In this document: positions 51,620-60,356 of the stretch, in pieces | How positions within the stretch are numbered: position 1 is the stretch's first letter | Layout of the letters: every line of letters begins with the position of its first letter | Source: Pelomonas margarita | GTDB lineage: Bacteria; Pseudomonadota; Gammaproteobacteria; Burkholderiales; Burkholderiaceae_C | Assembly: GCF_043555875.1 (NCBI RefSeq) | Contig: NZ_JBIGHW010000004.1 | Location: 439,178-503,177 of the forward strand | Direction of reading: 5' to 3' | Length of the DNA: 64,000 nucleotides | Program-made: the position numbers and the translations under genes | The notes under the pieces: model-generated | What the model was told of the DNA's origin: nothing | What the model saw: only the letters and a program-made list of their open reading frames with translations | The model's database searches: none

Positions 51620-52389
51620 CGGGCAGGGGCAGCCCGGTCGCGGACCGTCCTGCGGAGGCGACGCACAGCTTCGACGCGGCCGCTGCGGCGCAGATGGAGC
51701 GCATCGTCTTGGACCTGCGCCAGATGTACCACGAGCGCAACGAGGCCCTGCGCGAGGTCACGCGGGCCCACCAGGAGGTGCTGCTGAAGCTGGCCCGGGC
51801 CGCAGACTTCCGCGACGACGACACCGGTGTGCACATGGCGCGCATCGGCTACCTGGCCGAGGCGCTGGCGCTGGCGCTGGGCCAGCCGGCCGCGTGGGCA
51901 CGCATGCTGCGCTGCGCTGCGCCCATGCACGACGTGGGCAAGATCGGCATTCCTGATGCCATCCTGAAGAAGCCCGGCGGCTACACGCCCGAGGAGCGCC
52001 AGGTGATGAACCAGCACCCGCAGATGGGCGCTGACATCCTGGGCCGCTCGCGCGTGCCGCTGTTCCAGCTGGCTGCCGAGGTGGCGCTGACGCATCATGA
52101 GCGCTGGGACGGCTCGGGCTATCCCGGCGGGCTGGCCGGCCAGGCCATCCCGCTGTCGGGCCGCATCGTCTCGGTGGTGGATTTCTTCGACGCGCTGACC
52201 ATGGACCGCTGCTACCGCAAGGCCTTCGCCGACGAGGTGGCACTGGGCATGCTGGCCGAGCAGCGCGGCGTGGCCTTCGATCCTTGGGTGGTCGACACCT
52301 TCGTCGCCCAGGCCGCCAGCCTCATTGAATTGCGCGAACGCATCAACCGGCAGACACCCAGCTTCGAGCAGCTGGCCGCTGTGGACTGA
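51616..52389 (+). CDS. HD-GYP domain cyclic-di-GMP phosphodiesterase
   Basis: A 257-residue protein starting with GTG inside the previous stop. An N-terminal coiled helix (MERIVLDLRQMYHERNEALREV) leads into the HD-GYP domain: DDDTGVHMARIGYLAEAL, MHDVGKIGIPD (metal-binding HD), HPQMGADIL and HHERWDGSGYPGGL (GYP motif). All expected metal ligands appear intact, so it should hydrolyse c-di-GMP. Together with the preceding receiver it forms a split version of the common receiver-HD-GYP protein RpfG. Confidence 0.92.
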   Translation: MTGRGSPVADRPAEATHSFDAAAAAQMERIVLDLRQMYHERNEALREVTRAHQEVLLKLARAADFRDDDTGVHMARIGYLAEALALALGQPAAWARMLRCAAPMHDVGKIGIPDAILKKPGGYTPEERQVMNQHPQMGADILGRSRVPLFQLAAEVALTHHERWDGSGYPGGLAGQAIPLSGRIVSVVDFFDALTMDRCYRKAFADEVALGMLAEQRGVAFDPWVVDTFVAQAASLIELRERINRQTPSFEQLAAVD

Positions 52390-52408
52390 ACAAGGAAGGG
52401 GAAGACGC

Positions 52409-53212
52409 ATGGCGATGACGCTGTTTGGCCGGCTTGCCGGCATGGCCCTGGCGGCCTGTCTGGGCGTGGCCGCGGCCAGCGCCGGGGCGCAGACGCTGGA
52501 GCGCGTGCGCGCACGCGGCAAGCTGCAGGTGTGCATCTGGCCCGACTACTACGGCATCACCTTCCGCAGCCCGCGCACGCAGCAGCTCACGGGCATCGAC
52601 ATCGACCTCTCCGCCGAGCTGGCGCGGGAGCTGGGCGTGGCCGTGGAGTACGTGGACTCCTCCTTCCCGCAGCTTGTGGCCGATGTGAATGGCGGGCGCT
52701 GCGACGTCGCGATGTTCGCCGTGGGCATGTTGCCCAGCCGCAAGGAGGCACTGGATTTCACGCAGCCCTACCTGCAGAGCGACATCTACGGGGTGACGAC
52801 GCGCGCCAACCTCGGCGTGCGGCAGTGGAGCGACATCGACCAGCCCGGCGTCGTCGTCGCCGTGCAGGCCGGCACCTTCATGGAGCCGGTCATGCGTGAC
52901 GCGCTCAAGCAGGCCCGCCTGGTGGTGGTGCGCCCGCCCGCCACGCGCGAGCAGGAGCTGGAAGCGGGGCGGGTGGACGTGTTCATGACCGACTACCCCT
53001 ACAGCCGGCGGCTGCTGGACAACGCCGACTGGGCCCGCCTGGTGGCGCCGGCCAAGCCCTTCCACGTGCTGCCCTACGGCTATGCCGTCAAGCGCGGCGA
53101 CGCCCGCTGGCTGGCCCGGCTCGACGAGTTCGTTGCGGGCATCAAGCGCGACGGCCGCCTGCTCGCTGCAGCCCGCCGCCACGGCCTGGCCGACATCGTC
53201 GTGCCGCGCTGA
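52409..53212 (+). CDS. Periplasmic amino-acid-type substrate-binding protein (SBP_bac_3)
   Basis: A 267-residue protein with a signal peptide of about 26 residues ending SAGAQ. The type II fold is visible in LERVRARGKLQVCIWPDYYGITF, GIDIDLSAELARELGV, GRCDVAMFAVGMLPSRKEALDFTQPYL and VDVFMTDYPYSRRLL. It is not near any transporter permease. It is followed 3 bases later by a large PAS kinase, so it may present a ligand to that sensor rather than to a transporter. AAGGGGAAG before the ATG is a good ribosome binding site. Confidence 0.88.
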   Translation: MAMTLFGRLAGMALAACLGVAAASAGAQTLERVRARGKLQVCIWPDYYGITFRSPRTQQLTGIDIDLSAELARELGVAVEYVDSSFPQLVADVNGGRCDVAMFAVGMLPSRKEALDFTQPYLQSDIYGVTTRANLGVRQWSDIDQPGVVVAVQAGTFMEPVMRDALKQARLVVVRPPATREQELEAGRVDVFMTDYPYSRRLLDNADWARLVAPAKPFHVLPYGYAVKRGDARWLARLDEFVAGIKRDGRLLAAARRHGLADIVVPR

Positions 53213-53215
53213 GGC

Positions 53216-55756
53216 ATGGGCCGGAACAGCCAGCAGGGGGGCACGGGCGCGGAGCGCCCGACGCTGGGCCGCGCGCAGTTCCTGGCCAAGGCGCTGGCCG
53301 CGCTGGTGGCGGTGGGCGTGCTCGCTGCACTGGCCGGCCTGGCCGAGTTCGAACGCCGCGAGACGCTGGAGAACGCCCAGGCCCGCGCCGAGCTCATCAG
53401 CCGCACGCTGGAGGAGCATGTCACCCGCACCATCGGCTCGGCCTCGCTGGTGCTGCAGACGCTGGGCGAGGCCATCGCCCGCCAGCCCTCCGCCGAGCCG
53501 GCCCGGCTGCAATCGCTGATGAGCCAGACGCTGCTGGCCAGCCTGCCCTACCTGCGCGGTGCGGCGGTGCTGGACGAGCAGGGCGTCGTGCTCGCCAGCT
53601 CCATCCCCGAGGAACGCGGCCTGCGCATCGACCTGGCCCGGCTGGGCAGCGCGCCGCGCGAACACCACGACATGTTGCTGCCGCTGCTGCATGGGCGCAG
53701 CCTGGCCGACCTGGCCGACCTGGCCGTCGGCGCGGCCGCGCGCCCGCCCGCCGGCGTGGACATGCTGCCGCTGCTGCGCATGCTGCGCGGCCCGGGCGGC
53801 CAGAAGCTGCTGCTGGTAGCGCTGATCAACCCGGGCGTGCTCGCCAACTTCCAGCAGGTGGCGCTGTCGGGGGACGACGGCGTGGCGGCCCTGGCCGGCT
53901 TCGACGGCCAGCTGATCGCCGCCAACGACCGGCTGCCGGTGGCGCCCGGGCGCCGCATCGAGGGCCACCCCATCTTCGACAGCTGGCTGCCCGCGCGCGA
54001 GCATGGCCAGTACATCGGCAAGGGCCTGCGCGCCGGCCCGCAGGTGGTGGCGTTCCGCGCCTCGCGCACGCGGCCGCTGGTGGTCACGGTGGAGTTGGCG
54101 GTCGTGACCGCGCTGCAGACCTGGTACGAGCGGGTGCGATGGCTGGCCGCGGCCGGCGTGCTGGTGCTGCTGGCCATTGCCGGCGGCGCGATGACGCTGC
54201 TGCGGGCCATGAACTCACGTGAACGCGCGCGGAGCGCGCTGGACGGGGCCCACGAGCAGGTGGCGCTGCGCGAGCGCGAACTGAGCGTGCTGCTCAAGAG
54301 CGTGCAGGAGGTCATCTTCCGCACCGATGCGGGCGGCGCCATCACCTTCGTCAATGCGCGCTGGGCCGCCATCAGCGACGAGCCGCTGGAGCAGGCCCGG
54401 GGCCGGTACCTGCACGATCTCGTCATCGCTGCCGACCGGGCGCGCACGGCCGCGCTGTTCCGCGCAGACGACCGCTCGGGCGTGCGCCAGGCGCAGGTCT
54501 GCATTCCCGCCGCCGATGCGCGGCCGCGCCATTTCCTGCTCGCGGCGGTGCCTCTTTTCAAGAACGGGCAGGTCGTCGGCTTTGCCGGCAGCGCGGTCGA
54601 CGTCAGCGAGCGCGTGGCGGCCGAGCAGCAGCTGCAGCACCAGCTGGCGTTCACCGGGCTGCTGCAGGAGATCAGCCCGCTGCCGGTGTCCATGTTCGAC
54701 GCCGCAGGCCGCTACGTCATGGTGAACCAGGCCTGGGAGGAGTTCGTCGGCCGCACGCGCGCGCAGGTGGTGGGCACGCCGGTGGGCCATTTCCTGCCTC
54801 CCGAGGCCGCGTCCCTGCATGCCGACCAGGACGCCGAGCTGATGGCGCGCGGTGGCCGGCTGCGCTACGAGACGCGCGTGCAGCATCGCAACGGCTCCCT
54901 GCGCGACATGGTGGTCACCAAGGTGCTGGTGCCCGGCGAGGACGGCCAGCCCGCCGGCATCCTGTGCACCTTGATGGACGTCAGCGAGTTCCGCGACGCC
55001 GAGCGCGCCACGCGCGAGGCCCGCGATGCCGCCGAGGAAGCCTCGCGCTCCAAGTCCGAGTTCGTCGCCAACATCAGCCACGAGCTGCGCACGCCACTGC
55101 AGGCCATCCTCGGCTTCTCGGAGCTGGGCTACACGCGTGGCCTGGACAACCCGCGCCTGGCCGGCATGTTCAACGACATCCACAACTCCGGGCAGCGCAT
55201 GCTGGCCCTGGTGAACGACCTGCTGGACGTCTCCAAGATCGAGAGCGCCGTCGGCACCTTCGACCTGGAGCGCTGCGACCTGCGCACACTCGTGAACGCC
55301 GTACTGCGCGAGCTGGCACCGCTGGTGGGCAAGCGCCGGCTGCGCCTGTCGGTGGCGCTGCCCGAGCAGTCGCTGCGCGTCAAGGTCGATCCGCTGCGCA
55401 TGCAGCAGGCCATCCGCAACGTCGTGGCCAATGCCATCAAGTTCTCGCCCGAGGGCGGGCAACTGGAAGTGCAGGCGGGCGAGGCGGCCGACGGCGAGGT
55501 CTGGCTCAGCGTGGCCGATCGCGGCCCGGGCATCCCGCCGGCCGAGATCGAGACCATCTTCGATGCCTTCGTGCAGTCCAGCAAAACCAAGGATGGCTCC
55601 GGCGGCACGGGCCTGGGGCTGGCCATCTGCCGCAAGATCATCGACGTGCACGGCGGCCGCATCTCCGCCGACAACCGGGCCGACGGCGGGGCGGTGTTCC
55701 GCATCCAGCTGCCGCAGCGCCCGTCGGGCGATTCGCAGCTGGACTCCACCTTCTGA
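53216..55756 (+). CDS. Membrane PAS-domain sensor histidine kinase
   Basis: An 846-residue kinase. TM1 (about 22-44) and TM2 (about 303-325, AAAGVLVLLAIAGGAMTLL) frame a periplasmic double-Cache-like sensor of some 255 residues. Two PAS domains follow (about 350-470 and 475-600), then HisKA with NISHELRTPLQAIL (His near residue 622) and an ATPase domain with NVVANAIKFS, ADRGPGIP and GTGLGLAICRKI. It begins 3 bases after a periplasmic binding protein. The partner is probably the OmpR-type regulator 117 bases downstream. Confidence 0.92.
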   Translation: MGRNSQQGGTGAERPTLGRAQFLAKALAALVAVGVLAALAGLAEFERRETLENAQARAELISRTLEEHVTRTIGSASLVLQTLGEAIARQPSAEPARLQSLMSQTLLASLPYLRGAAVLDEQGVVLASSIPEERGLRIDLARLGSAPREHHDMLLPLLHGRSLADLADLAVGAAARPPAGVDMLPLLRMLRGPGGQKLLLVALINPGVLANFQQVALSGDDGVAALAGFDGQLIAANDRLPVAPGRRIEGHPIFDSWLPAREHGQYIGKGLRAGPQVVAFRASRTRPLVVTVELAVVTALQTWYERVRWLAAAGVLVLLAIAGGAMTLLRAMNSRERARSALDGAHEQVALRERELSVLLKSVQEVIFRTDAGGAITFVNARWAAISDEPLEQARGRYLHDLVIAADRARTAALFRADDRSGVRQAQVCIPAADARPRHFLLAAVPLFKNGQVVGFAGSAVDVSERVAAEQQLQHQLAFTGLLQEISPLPVSMFDAAGRYVMVNQAWEEFVGRTRAQVVGTPVGHFLPPEAASLHADQDAELMARGGRLRYETRVQHRNGSLRDMVVTKVLVPGEDGQPAGILCTLMDVSEFRDAERATREARDAAEEASRSKSEFVANISHELRTPLQAILGFSELGYTRGLDNPRLAGMFNDIHNSGQRMLALVNDLLDVSKIESAVGTFDLERCDLRTLVNAVLRELAPLVGKRRLRLSVALPEQSLRVKVDPLRMQQAIRNVVANAIKFSPEGGQLEVQAGEAADGEVWLSVADRGPGIPPAEIETIFDAFVQSSKTKDGSGGTGLGLAICRKIIDVHGGRISADNRADGGAVFRIQLPQRPSGDSQLDSTF

Positions 55757-55873
55757 GCACCCCGGCCCTCCGGACCCCGGCGCGGTGTTCGCGTCGCCTG
55801 GGTGCGGCCGGAGCCACGCGGTTAGGCTACAAAATGGGGTTGAGATCCATCACGCGACCGCCGCGCCTCACCC

Positions 55874-56662
55874 TTGACTTCCCAGCACATCGCCGTCGTC
55901 GACGACGAAGCCGCCATCACCGAGCTGCTGGCGCATTACCTGTCGTCCCATGGTTTCCGCGTCACGCCGCTGCCCTCGGGCCGCGCCCTGATGGAGACGC
56001 TGGCCACCGACCCACCCGAGCTCGTGCTGCTCGACCTGGGCCTGCCCGGCGAGGATGGCCTGGCCATCGCCCGCCAGCTGCGCGAGCACTGGCGCTGCGG
56101 GCTGGTCATCATCACGGGGCGCGGCGATGCGGTCGACAAAGTCGTCGGGCTGGAAGTGGGCGCCGACGACTACGTGACCAAGCCCTTCGACCTGCGCGAG
56201 CTGCTCGCCCGCATCCGCGCCGTGCTGCGCCGGCTGGCGCCGCCCCAGGCGCCCGAGTCCGTGACCGAGCGGCCGGCGGTACCGGCGCTGGCCGGCCAGG
56301 CCGCGCCCGAGGCGGCACGCGAGTGCCTGAGCTTCGACGGCTGGCGGCTGGACCTGTCGGCCCGCCGGCTGACGGACGCACAGGGCCAGGAGGTCGTGTT
56401 GACGGCCGGCGAGTTCGACCTGCTGCAGATCTTTGCCCAGCATCCGGGGCGCGTGCTGTCGCGCGACTTCCTGCTGTCGCAGACGCGAGGCCGCGAGGCC
56501 GGGCCCTTTGACCGCACCATCGACGTGCAGGTCGGCCGCCTGCGCAAGAAGCTGGAGCCGCAGGCGCCCACGGCCCAGATCATCAAGTCGGTGCGCAGCG
56601 CCGGCTATCTGTTCACGCCGGCGGTGTCGGCCACGCCCCGCGCGCTGCGGGCGTCGTCATGA
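55874..56662 (+). CDS. OmpR-family response regulator with TTG start
   Basis: A 262-residue regulator. The receiver has IAVVDDEAAITELL, acceptor Asp54 in VLLDLGLPG and DDYVTKPFD. The winged helix ends QVGRLRKKLEPQ and IKSVRSAGYLF. No ATG or GTG precedes the VVDDE block in frame: upstream codons reach a stop at 55841, leaving TTG at 55874 as the only start. A linker of about 45 Ala/Pro-rich residues joins the two domains. The style is like TorR. The stop overlaps the next kinase by 4 bases. Confidence 0.88.
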   Translation: MTSQHIAVVDDEAAITELLAHYLSSHGFRVTPLPSGRALMETLATDPPELVLLDLGLPGEDGLAIARQLREHWRCGLVIITGRGDAVDKVVGLEVGADDYVTKPFDLRELLARIRAVLRRLAPPQAPESVTERPAVPALAGQAAPEAARECLSFDGWRLDLSARRLTDAQGQEVVLTAGEFDLLQIFAQHPGRVLSRDFLLSQTRGREAGPFDRTIDVQVGRLRKKLEPQAPTAQIIKSVRSAGYLFTPAVSATPRALRASS

Positions 56663-58722
56663 GCGCGTCGACGCTCCTGCCCCCGGGCCTGGACGACAGC
56701 ACGGTCTTCCGCTCGCTGTTCTCGGCCTACCCGGACGGCCTGCTGCTGGTGGACTCGGGCGGCCGCATCGCGATGGCCAACCCGATGGCGGCTAGCCTGC
56801 TGGGCTATGCGGTGGACGAGCTCGTCGGCAGCAGCGTCGACGCGCTGGTGCCGGATGGCATCCGCCAGCGCCATGCCGCCTACCGCCAGGCCTACGCTGC
56901 GGCCCCGCGCACGCGCCCCATGGGCACGCAGATGGCGCTGGTGGCGCGCCGTCGCGATGGCTCCGAGGCGATGGTGGAGATCGCCCTCAGCCCGTTGCAG
57001 GACCATGGCCTGCCCTTTGTGGTGGCAGCCATCCGCGACATCGCCGAGTACCCGCGCGTGAAGCAGGCGCTGCAGCGTGCGCGCTACAGCGAGCATGTGG
57101 CGCAGCTGGGCCGGCTGGCCGTGGACGCACGCGACCCGCAGCAGCTGATTCAGCGCGTGCCCGTCCTCGCGGCCGAGGCGCTGGAGGTGGACACGGCGCT
57201 GGTGCTGCTGCTGGAGAGCAACGGGCTGGAGCTGCGCGTGGCCGGTGGCGTGGGGCTGCTGGCCGCCGAGGCGCCGGGCGCCACGCTGGCGCCGCGCAGC
57301 GACACGCCGCTGGGCCTGGTGATGGCACAGGGGCGGCCGGTCGTCGTCGAGGATGGCCGGGCCGACCTGCGTTTCGCCGCGTCGCCCGAGATCCTGGAGG
57401 CGGGCCTGACCAGCAGCATGACCGTGCCGCTGCTGGACCGCAGCCGCGTCATCGGGGCACTGAAGGTGCGCTCGCGCCAGCCCCGGCGCTTCGGTGACGA
57501 GGAGCAGCGCTTCCTGGAGTCGCTGGCCAGCCTGCTGGGCACCAGCCTGCAGCGGGCTCAGACCGAGGAGGCGCTCAATCACGCCCAGCGCCTGGAGAGC
57601 GTAGGCCAGCTGACCGGCGGCATCGCGCACGACTTCAACAACCTGCTGACCGTCATCCAGGGCAACCTGCAGGTGCTGGAGGAGCTACCGGCGCTGGCGC
57701 AGGACGCCGTGGGCCAGCAGCTGGTGGGCGCGGCCATGCGCGCCTCGAGGCGCGGCGCCGAGCTGACCGGCAAGCTGCTGGCCTTCTCGCGCCGGCAGGT
57801 GCTGCAGCCCAGCGCCGTCGAGGTGCCGGCCCTGTTGAACCCGCTGGCTGAGTTGCTGCGGCGCACGCTTGACCAGCGCATCCGCATCGACGTGGAGGTC
57901 GAGCCTGGCTGCCCGCCGGTGCTTGCCGACCCCGGCCAACTGGAGGCTGCGCTGCTCAACATCGCCATTAACGCGCGCGACGCCATGCTGGACGGCGGCC
58001 GCCTCGGCTTCCGCGCGGCAGTGGCCGACCTGCCCGCGCTGGGCGCGCGACTGCGCGAGGAGCTGGGCGACGGGGAGTTCATCTGCATCTCGGTGGCAGA
58101 CACCGGCACCGGCATGCCCGAGAGCGTCAAGGAGCGGGCCTTCGAGCCCTTCTTCACGACCAAGCAGGTCGGTCGCGGCACCGGGCTGGGCCTGAGCGCG
58201 GTGTACGGCTTCGTCAAGCAGTCCCGCGGCGCCGTGTCGCTGGACAGCGTCACCGGGCAGGGCACCACCATCAGCCTGTACCTGCCAGTGCCCGGCGGCG
58301 CGCAGGCGGCGGCGGCCGATGAGGAGGCCGAGGGCGACGGCGTGCCCGCCGGCCTACGCGTGCTACTGGTGGAGGACGACGCCGAGGTGCGCGAGGTGGC
58401 GCAGCACTTCCTGACGCACCTTGGCTGCAGCTTTCGCATCTGCGCGAGCGCCGAGCAGGCGCTGACGCTGCTGACGCCCGAGGCCGATTTCGAGCTGCTC
58501 ATCAGCGACATCGCGCTGGGGGCCGGCATGCGCGGCACCGAGCTGGCCCGCGTCGCGCAGCAGCGCCTGCCCGGGCTGGCGGTGCTGCTGATGTCGGGCT
58601 TCTCGGCCGAGCTGCTGGATGCCGACCGCGAGTCGCCGGCCGACTGGGAGCTGCTGCCCAAGCCCTACAGTCGCAGCCAGCTGGCACAGGCGATCGCCAG
58701 CACGCTGGCGCGGGCCGCCTAG
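56659..58722 (+). CDS. Hybrid sensor histidine kinase (PAS-GAF-HisKA-HATPase-REC)
   Basis: A 687-residue soluble hybrid kinase without membrane helices. A PAS domain (about 15-135) comes first, then a GAF domain (about 150-310) and a HisKA of the form GGIAHDFNNLLTVIQGNL. The ATPase domain has DTGTGMPESV and RGTGLGLSAVYGF. The C-terminal receiver (about 565-685) has VEDDAEVREV, LLISDIALG as phosphorylation site and LPKPYSRSQL. The start overlaps the response regulator stop by 4 bases. The gene ends tail-to-tail with the chemoreceptor gene, the two stop codons overlapping. Confidence 0.92.
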   Translation: MSASTLLPPGLDDSTVFRSLFSAYPDGLLLVDSGGRIAMANPMAASLLGYAVDELVGSSVDALVPDGIRQRHAAYRQAYAAAPRTRPMGTQMALVARRRDGSEAMVEIALSPLQDHGLPFVVAAIRDIAEYPRVKQALQRARYSEHVAQLGRLAVDARDPQQLIQRVPVLAAEALEVDTALVLLLESNGLELRVAGGVGLLAAEAPGATLAPRSDTPLGLVMAQGRPVVVEDGRADLRFAASPEILEAGLTSSMTVPLLDRSRVIGALKVRSRQPRRFGDEEQRFLESLASLLGTSLQRAQTEEALNHAQRLESVGQLTGGIAHDFNNLLTVIQGNLQVLEELPALAQDAVGQQLVGAAMRASRRGAELTGKLLAFSRRQVLQPSAVEVPALLNPLAELLRRTLDQRIRIDVEVEPGCPPVLADPGQLEAALLNIAINARDAMLDGGRLGFRAAVADLPALGARLREELGDGEFICISVADTGTGMPESVKERAFEPFFTTKQVGRGTGLGLSAVYGFVKQSRGAVSLDSVTGQGTTISLYLPVPGGAQAAAADEEAEGDGVPAGLRVLLVEDDAEVREVAQHFLTHLGCSFRICASAEQALTLLTPEADFELLISDIALGAGMRGTELARVAQQRLPGLAVLLMSGFSAELLDADRESPADWELLPKPYSRSQLAQAIASTLARAA

Positions 58723-60323
58723 GCCTGGCGCGCCGCGCGGCGCAGTTCCACGGCGTCCGGCAGCGGCGCGCGGGACTGGCCGGCCTGCAGCCTGAACACG
58801 CGCAGCGCGGCGCCCACTTCCTCCGACTGCGCCAGCACCTGCTGCGCCGCGCCGGCCAGCTGCTGCACCAGGCCGGCGTTCTGCTGCGTGAAGCCGTCCA
58901 TCTGCTGGATGACCTCGTGCATCTGCGAGATGCCCAGCAGCTGCTCCTGGGCGCCGCGGTCGATGTCGCCTATCAGCGTGGTGAAGGCCTCGACGGATTG
59001 CAGCGTGGTGTCGATGCTGGCGCGGGCATGGGCCGACTGCTGCTCCGCCGCCTGCACCTGTTCCGTGGAGGCGGCGATGAGCTGCTTGATCTCGCGCGCC
59101 GCGACCGAGCTGCGCTGGGCCAGCGCACGCACCTCGCCGGCCACCACCGCGAAGCCCCGGCCGTGCTCGCCGGCGCGGGCCGACTCGACGGCCGCGTTCA
59201 GCGCCAGGATGTTGGTCTGGAAGGCGATGCTCTCGATGACCTGCACGATGTCGCCGATCTTCTGCGACGAGCGCGTGATGCCGCCCATGGTCTCGGTCAC
59301 GGCATGCACGACCGCCGCACTGCGCCGTGACACGTCGCTGAGCTGGCCGGCCACGCCGCTGGCGACGTGGGTCGTGTCGGTGCTCTGCTTCACGGTGGCG
59401 GTGATCTGCTCCATGCTGGCGGCGGCCTCCTCCAGGCTGGCGGCCTGGGACTCGGTGCGCTGCGCCAGGTTCTGGTTGCCCTGCGCGATCTCGCGGCTGA
59501 CCTGATTCATGTGGTCCAGTTCGGCTGCGGTGTCGGACACCAGCGCCCGCATGTTGACCGCCAGTTGCGCCAGCGCCCGCTCCAGGCGGCGGCCGTGCGG
59601 TGCACCGGAGGGGCGCAGGTCCTGGCTGAGGTCGCCGGCCGCGAGGCCGTTCGCATAGTCCTCGATCTGGCCCATGCCCTGGCGCAGCCGCCACTGCGTC
59701 AGCCAGGCGGCGCCGGCCGCCGTGCCGAGCACACCGGCCGCTGCGGCCCACCACGGCAGGCTGGCGAGCAGCACGCCCGCGCCGCCGATGACGGCATAGC
59801 CGGGCAGGTGGCTCAGCCACGGCCGCGCGCGCAAGACCTGGCCTGCCCGCCCTGCCCAGCCACCGCGGCGCAGGCGGCCGCCTTCGAGCGTGTGGATCAG
59901 CCGCCCGGCCTGCTTCTCGTCCCGCATGACGGCGTACAGCGCCTCGGCGGCCTGCACGTCGGCCCGCTCCGGCCGCGAGCGCACCGACAGGTAGGCCACC
60001 GGCCGGCCGCCTTCCAGCAGCGGCGTGACGTTGGCCTTGACCCAGTAGTGGTCACCGTCCTTGCGGCGGTTCTTGACCACGCCCGACCAGGGCTGGCCGG
60101 TGGCGATGGTGGCCCACATGTCGCGGAAGGCCTCCTCCGGCATGTCCGGGTGGCGAATGAGGTTGTGCGGCTGGCCCAGCAACTCGTCGCGCGTGAAGCC
60201 ACTGGCCTCCACGAAGGCCGCGTTGCAATGCAGGATGCGGCCCTTGAGGTCGGTGGTGGAGACCAGGTTGCGGCCCGCGGGCAGCAGGTACTCGCTCTGG
60301 GTCACGGGCAGGTTGCTGCGCAT
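58719..60323 (-). CDS. PAS-containing methyl-accepting chemotaxis protein (Aer-like)
   Basis: A 534-residue receptor. The N-terminal PAS domain is of the Aer redox-sensing kind (HCNAAFVEASGFTRDELLG, HNLIRHPDMP, GVVKNRRKDGDHYWVKANV), which in Aer holds FAD. A hydrophobic hairpin near residues 175-205 (YAVIGGAGVLLASLPWW, AAGVLGTAAGAAWL) anchors it without a periplasmic domain. The signalling tip FQTNILALNAAVESARAGEHGRGFAVVAGEVR is fully conserved. It should steer swimming by internal redox or energy state. Confidence 0.93.
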   Translation of the reverse strand: MRSNLPVTQSEYLLPAGRNLVSTTDLKGRILHCNAAFVEASGFTRDELLGQPHNLIRHPDMPEEAFRDMWATIATGQPWSGVVKNRRKDGDHYWVKANVTPLLEGGRPVAYLSVRSRPERADVQAAEALYAVMRDEKQAGRLIHTLEGGRLRRGGWAGRAGQVLRARPWLSHLPGYAVIGGAGVLLASLPWWAAAAGVLGTAAGAAWLTQWRLRQGMGQIEDYANGLAAGDLSQDLRPSGAPHGRRLERALAQLAVNMRALVSDTAAELDHMNQVSREIAQGNQNLAQRTESQAASLEEAAASMEQITATVKQSTDTTHVASGVAGQLSDVSRRSAAVVHAVTETMGGITRSSQKIGDIVQVIESIAFQTNILALNAAVESARAGEHGRGFAVVAGEVRALAQRSSVAAREIKQLIAASTEQVQAAEQQSAHARASIDTTLQSVEAFTTLIGDIDRGAQEQLLGISQMHEVIQQMDGFTQQNAGLVQQLAGAAQQVLAQSEEVGAALRVFRLQAGQSRAPLPDAVELRRAARQA

Positions 60324-60356
60324 GTCTTCTCCTTGTCGTGCGGACGGCTGGTCAGG

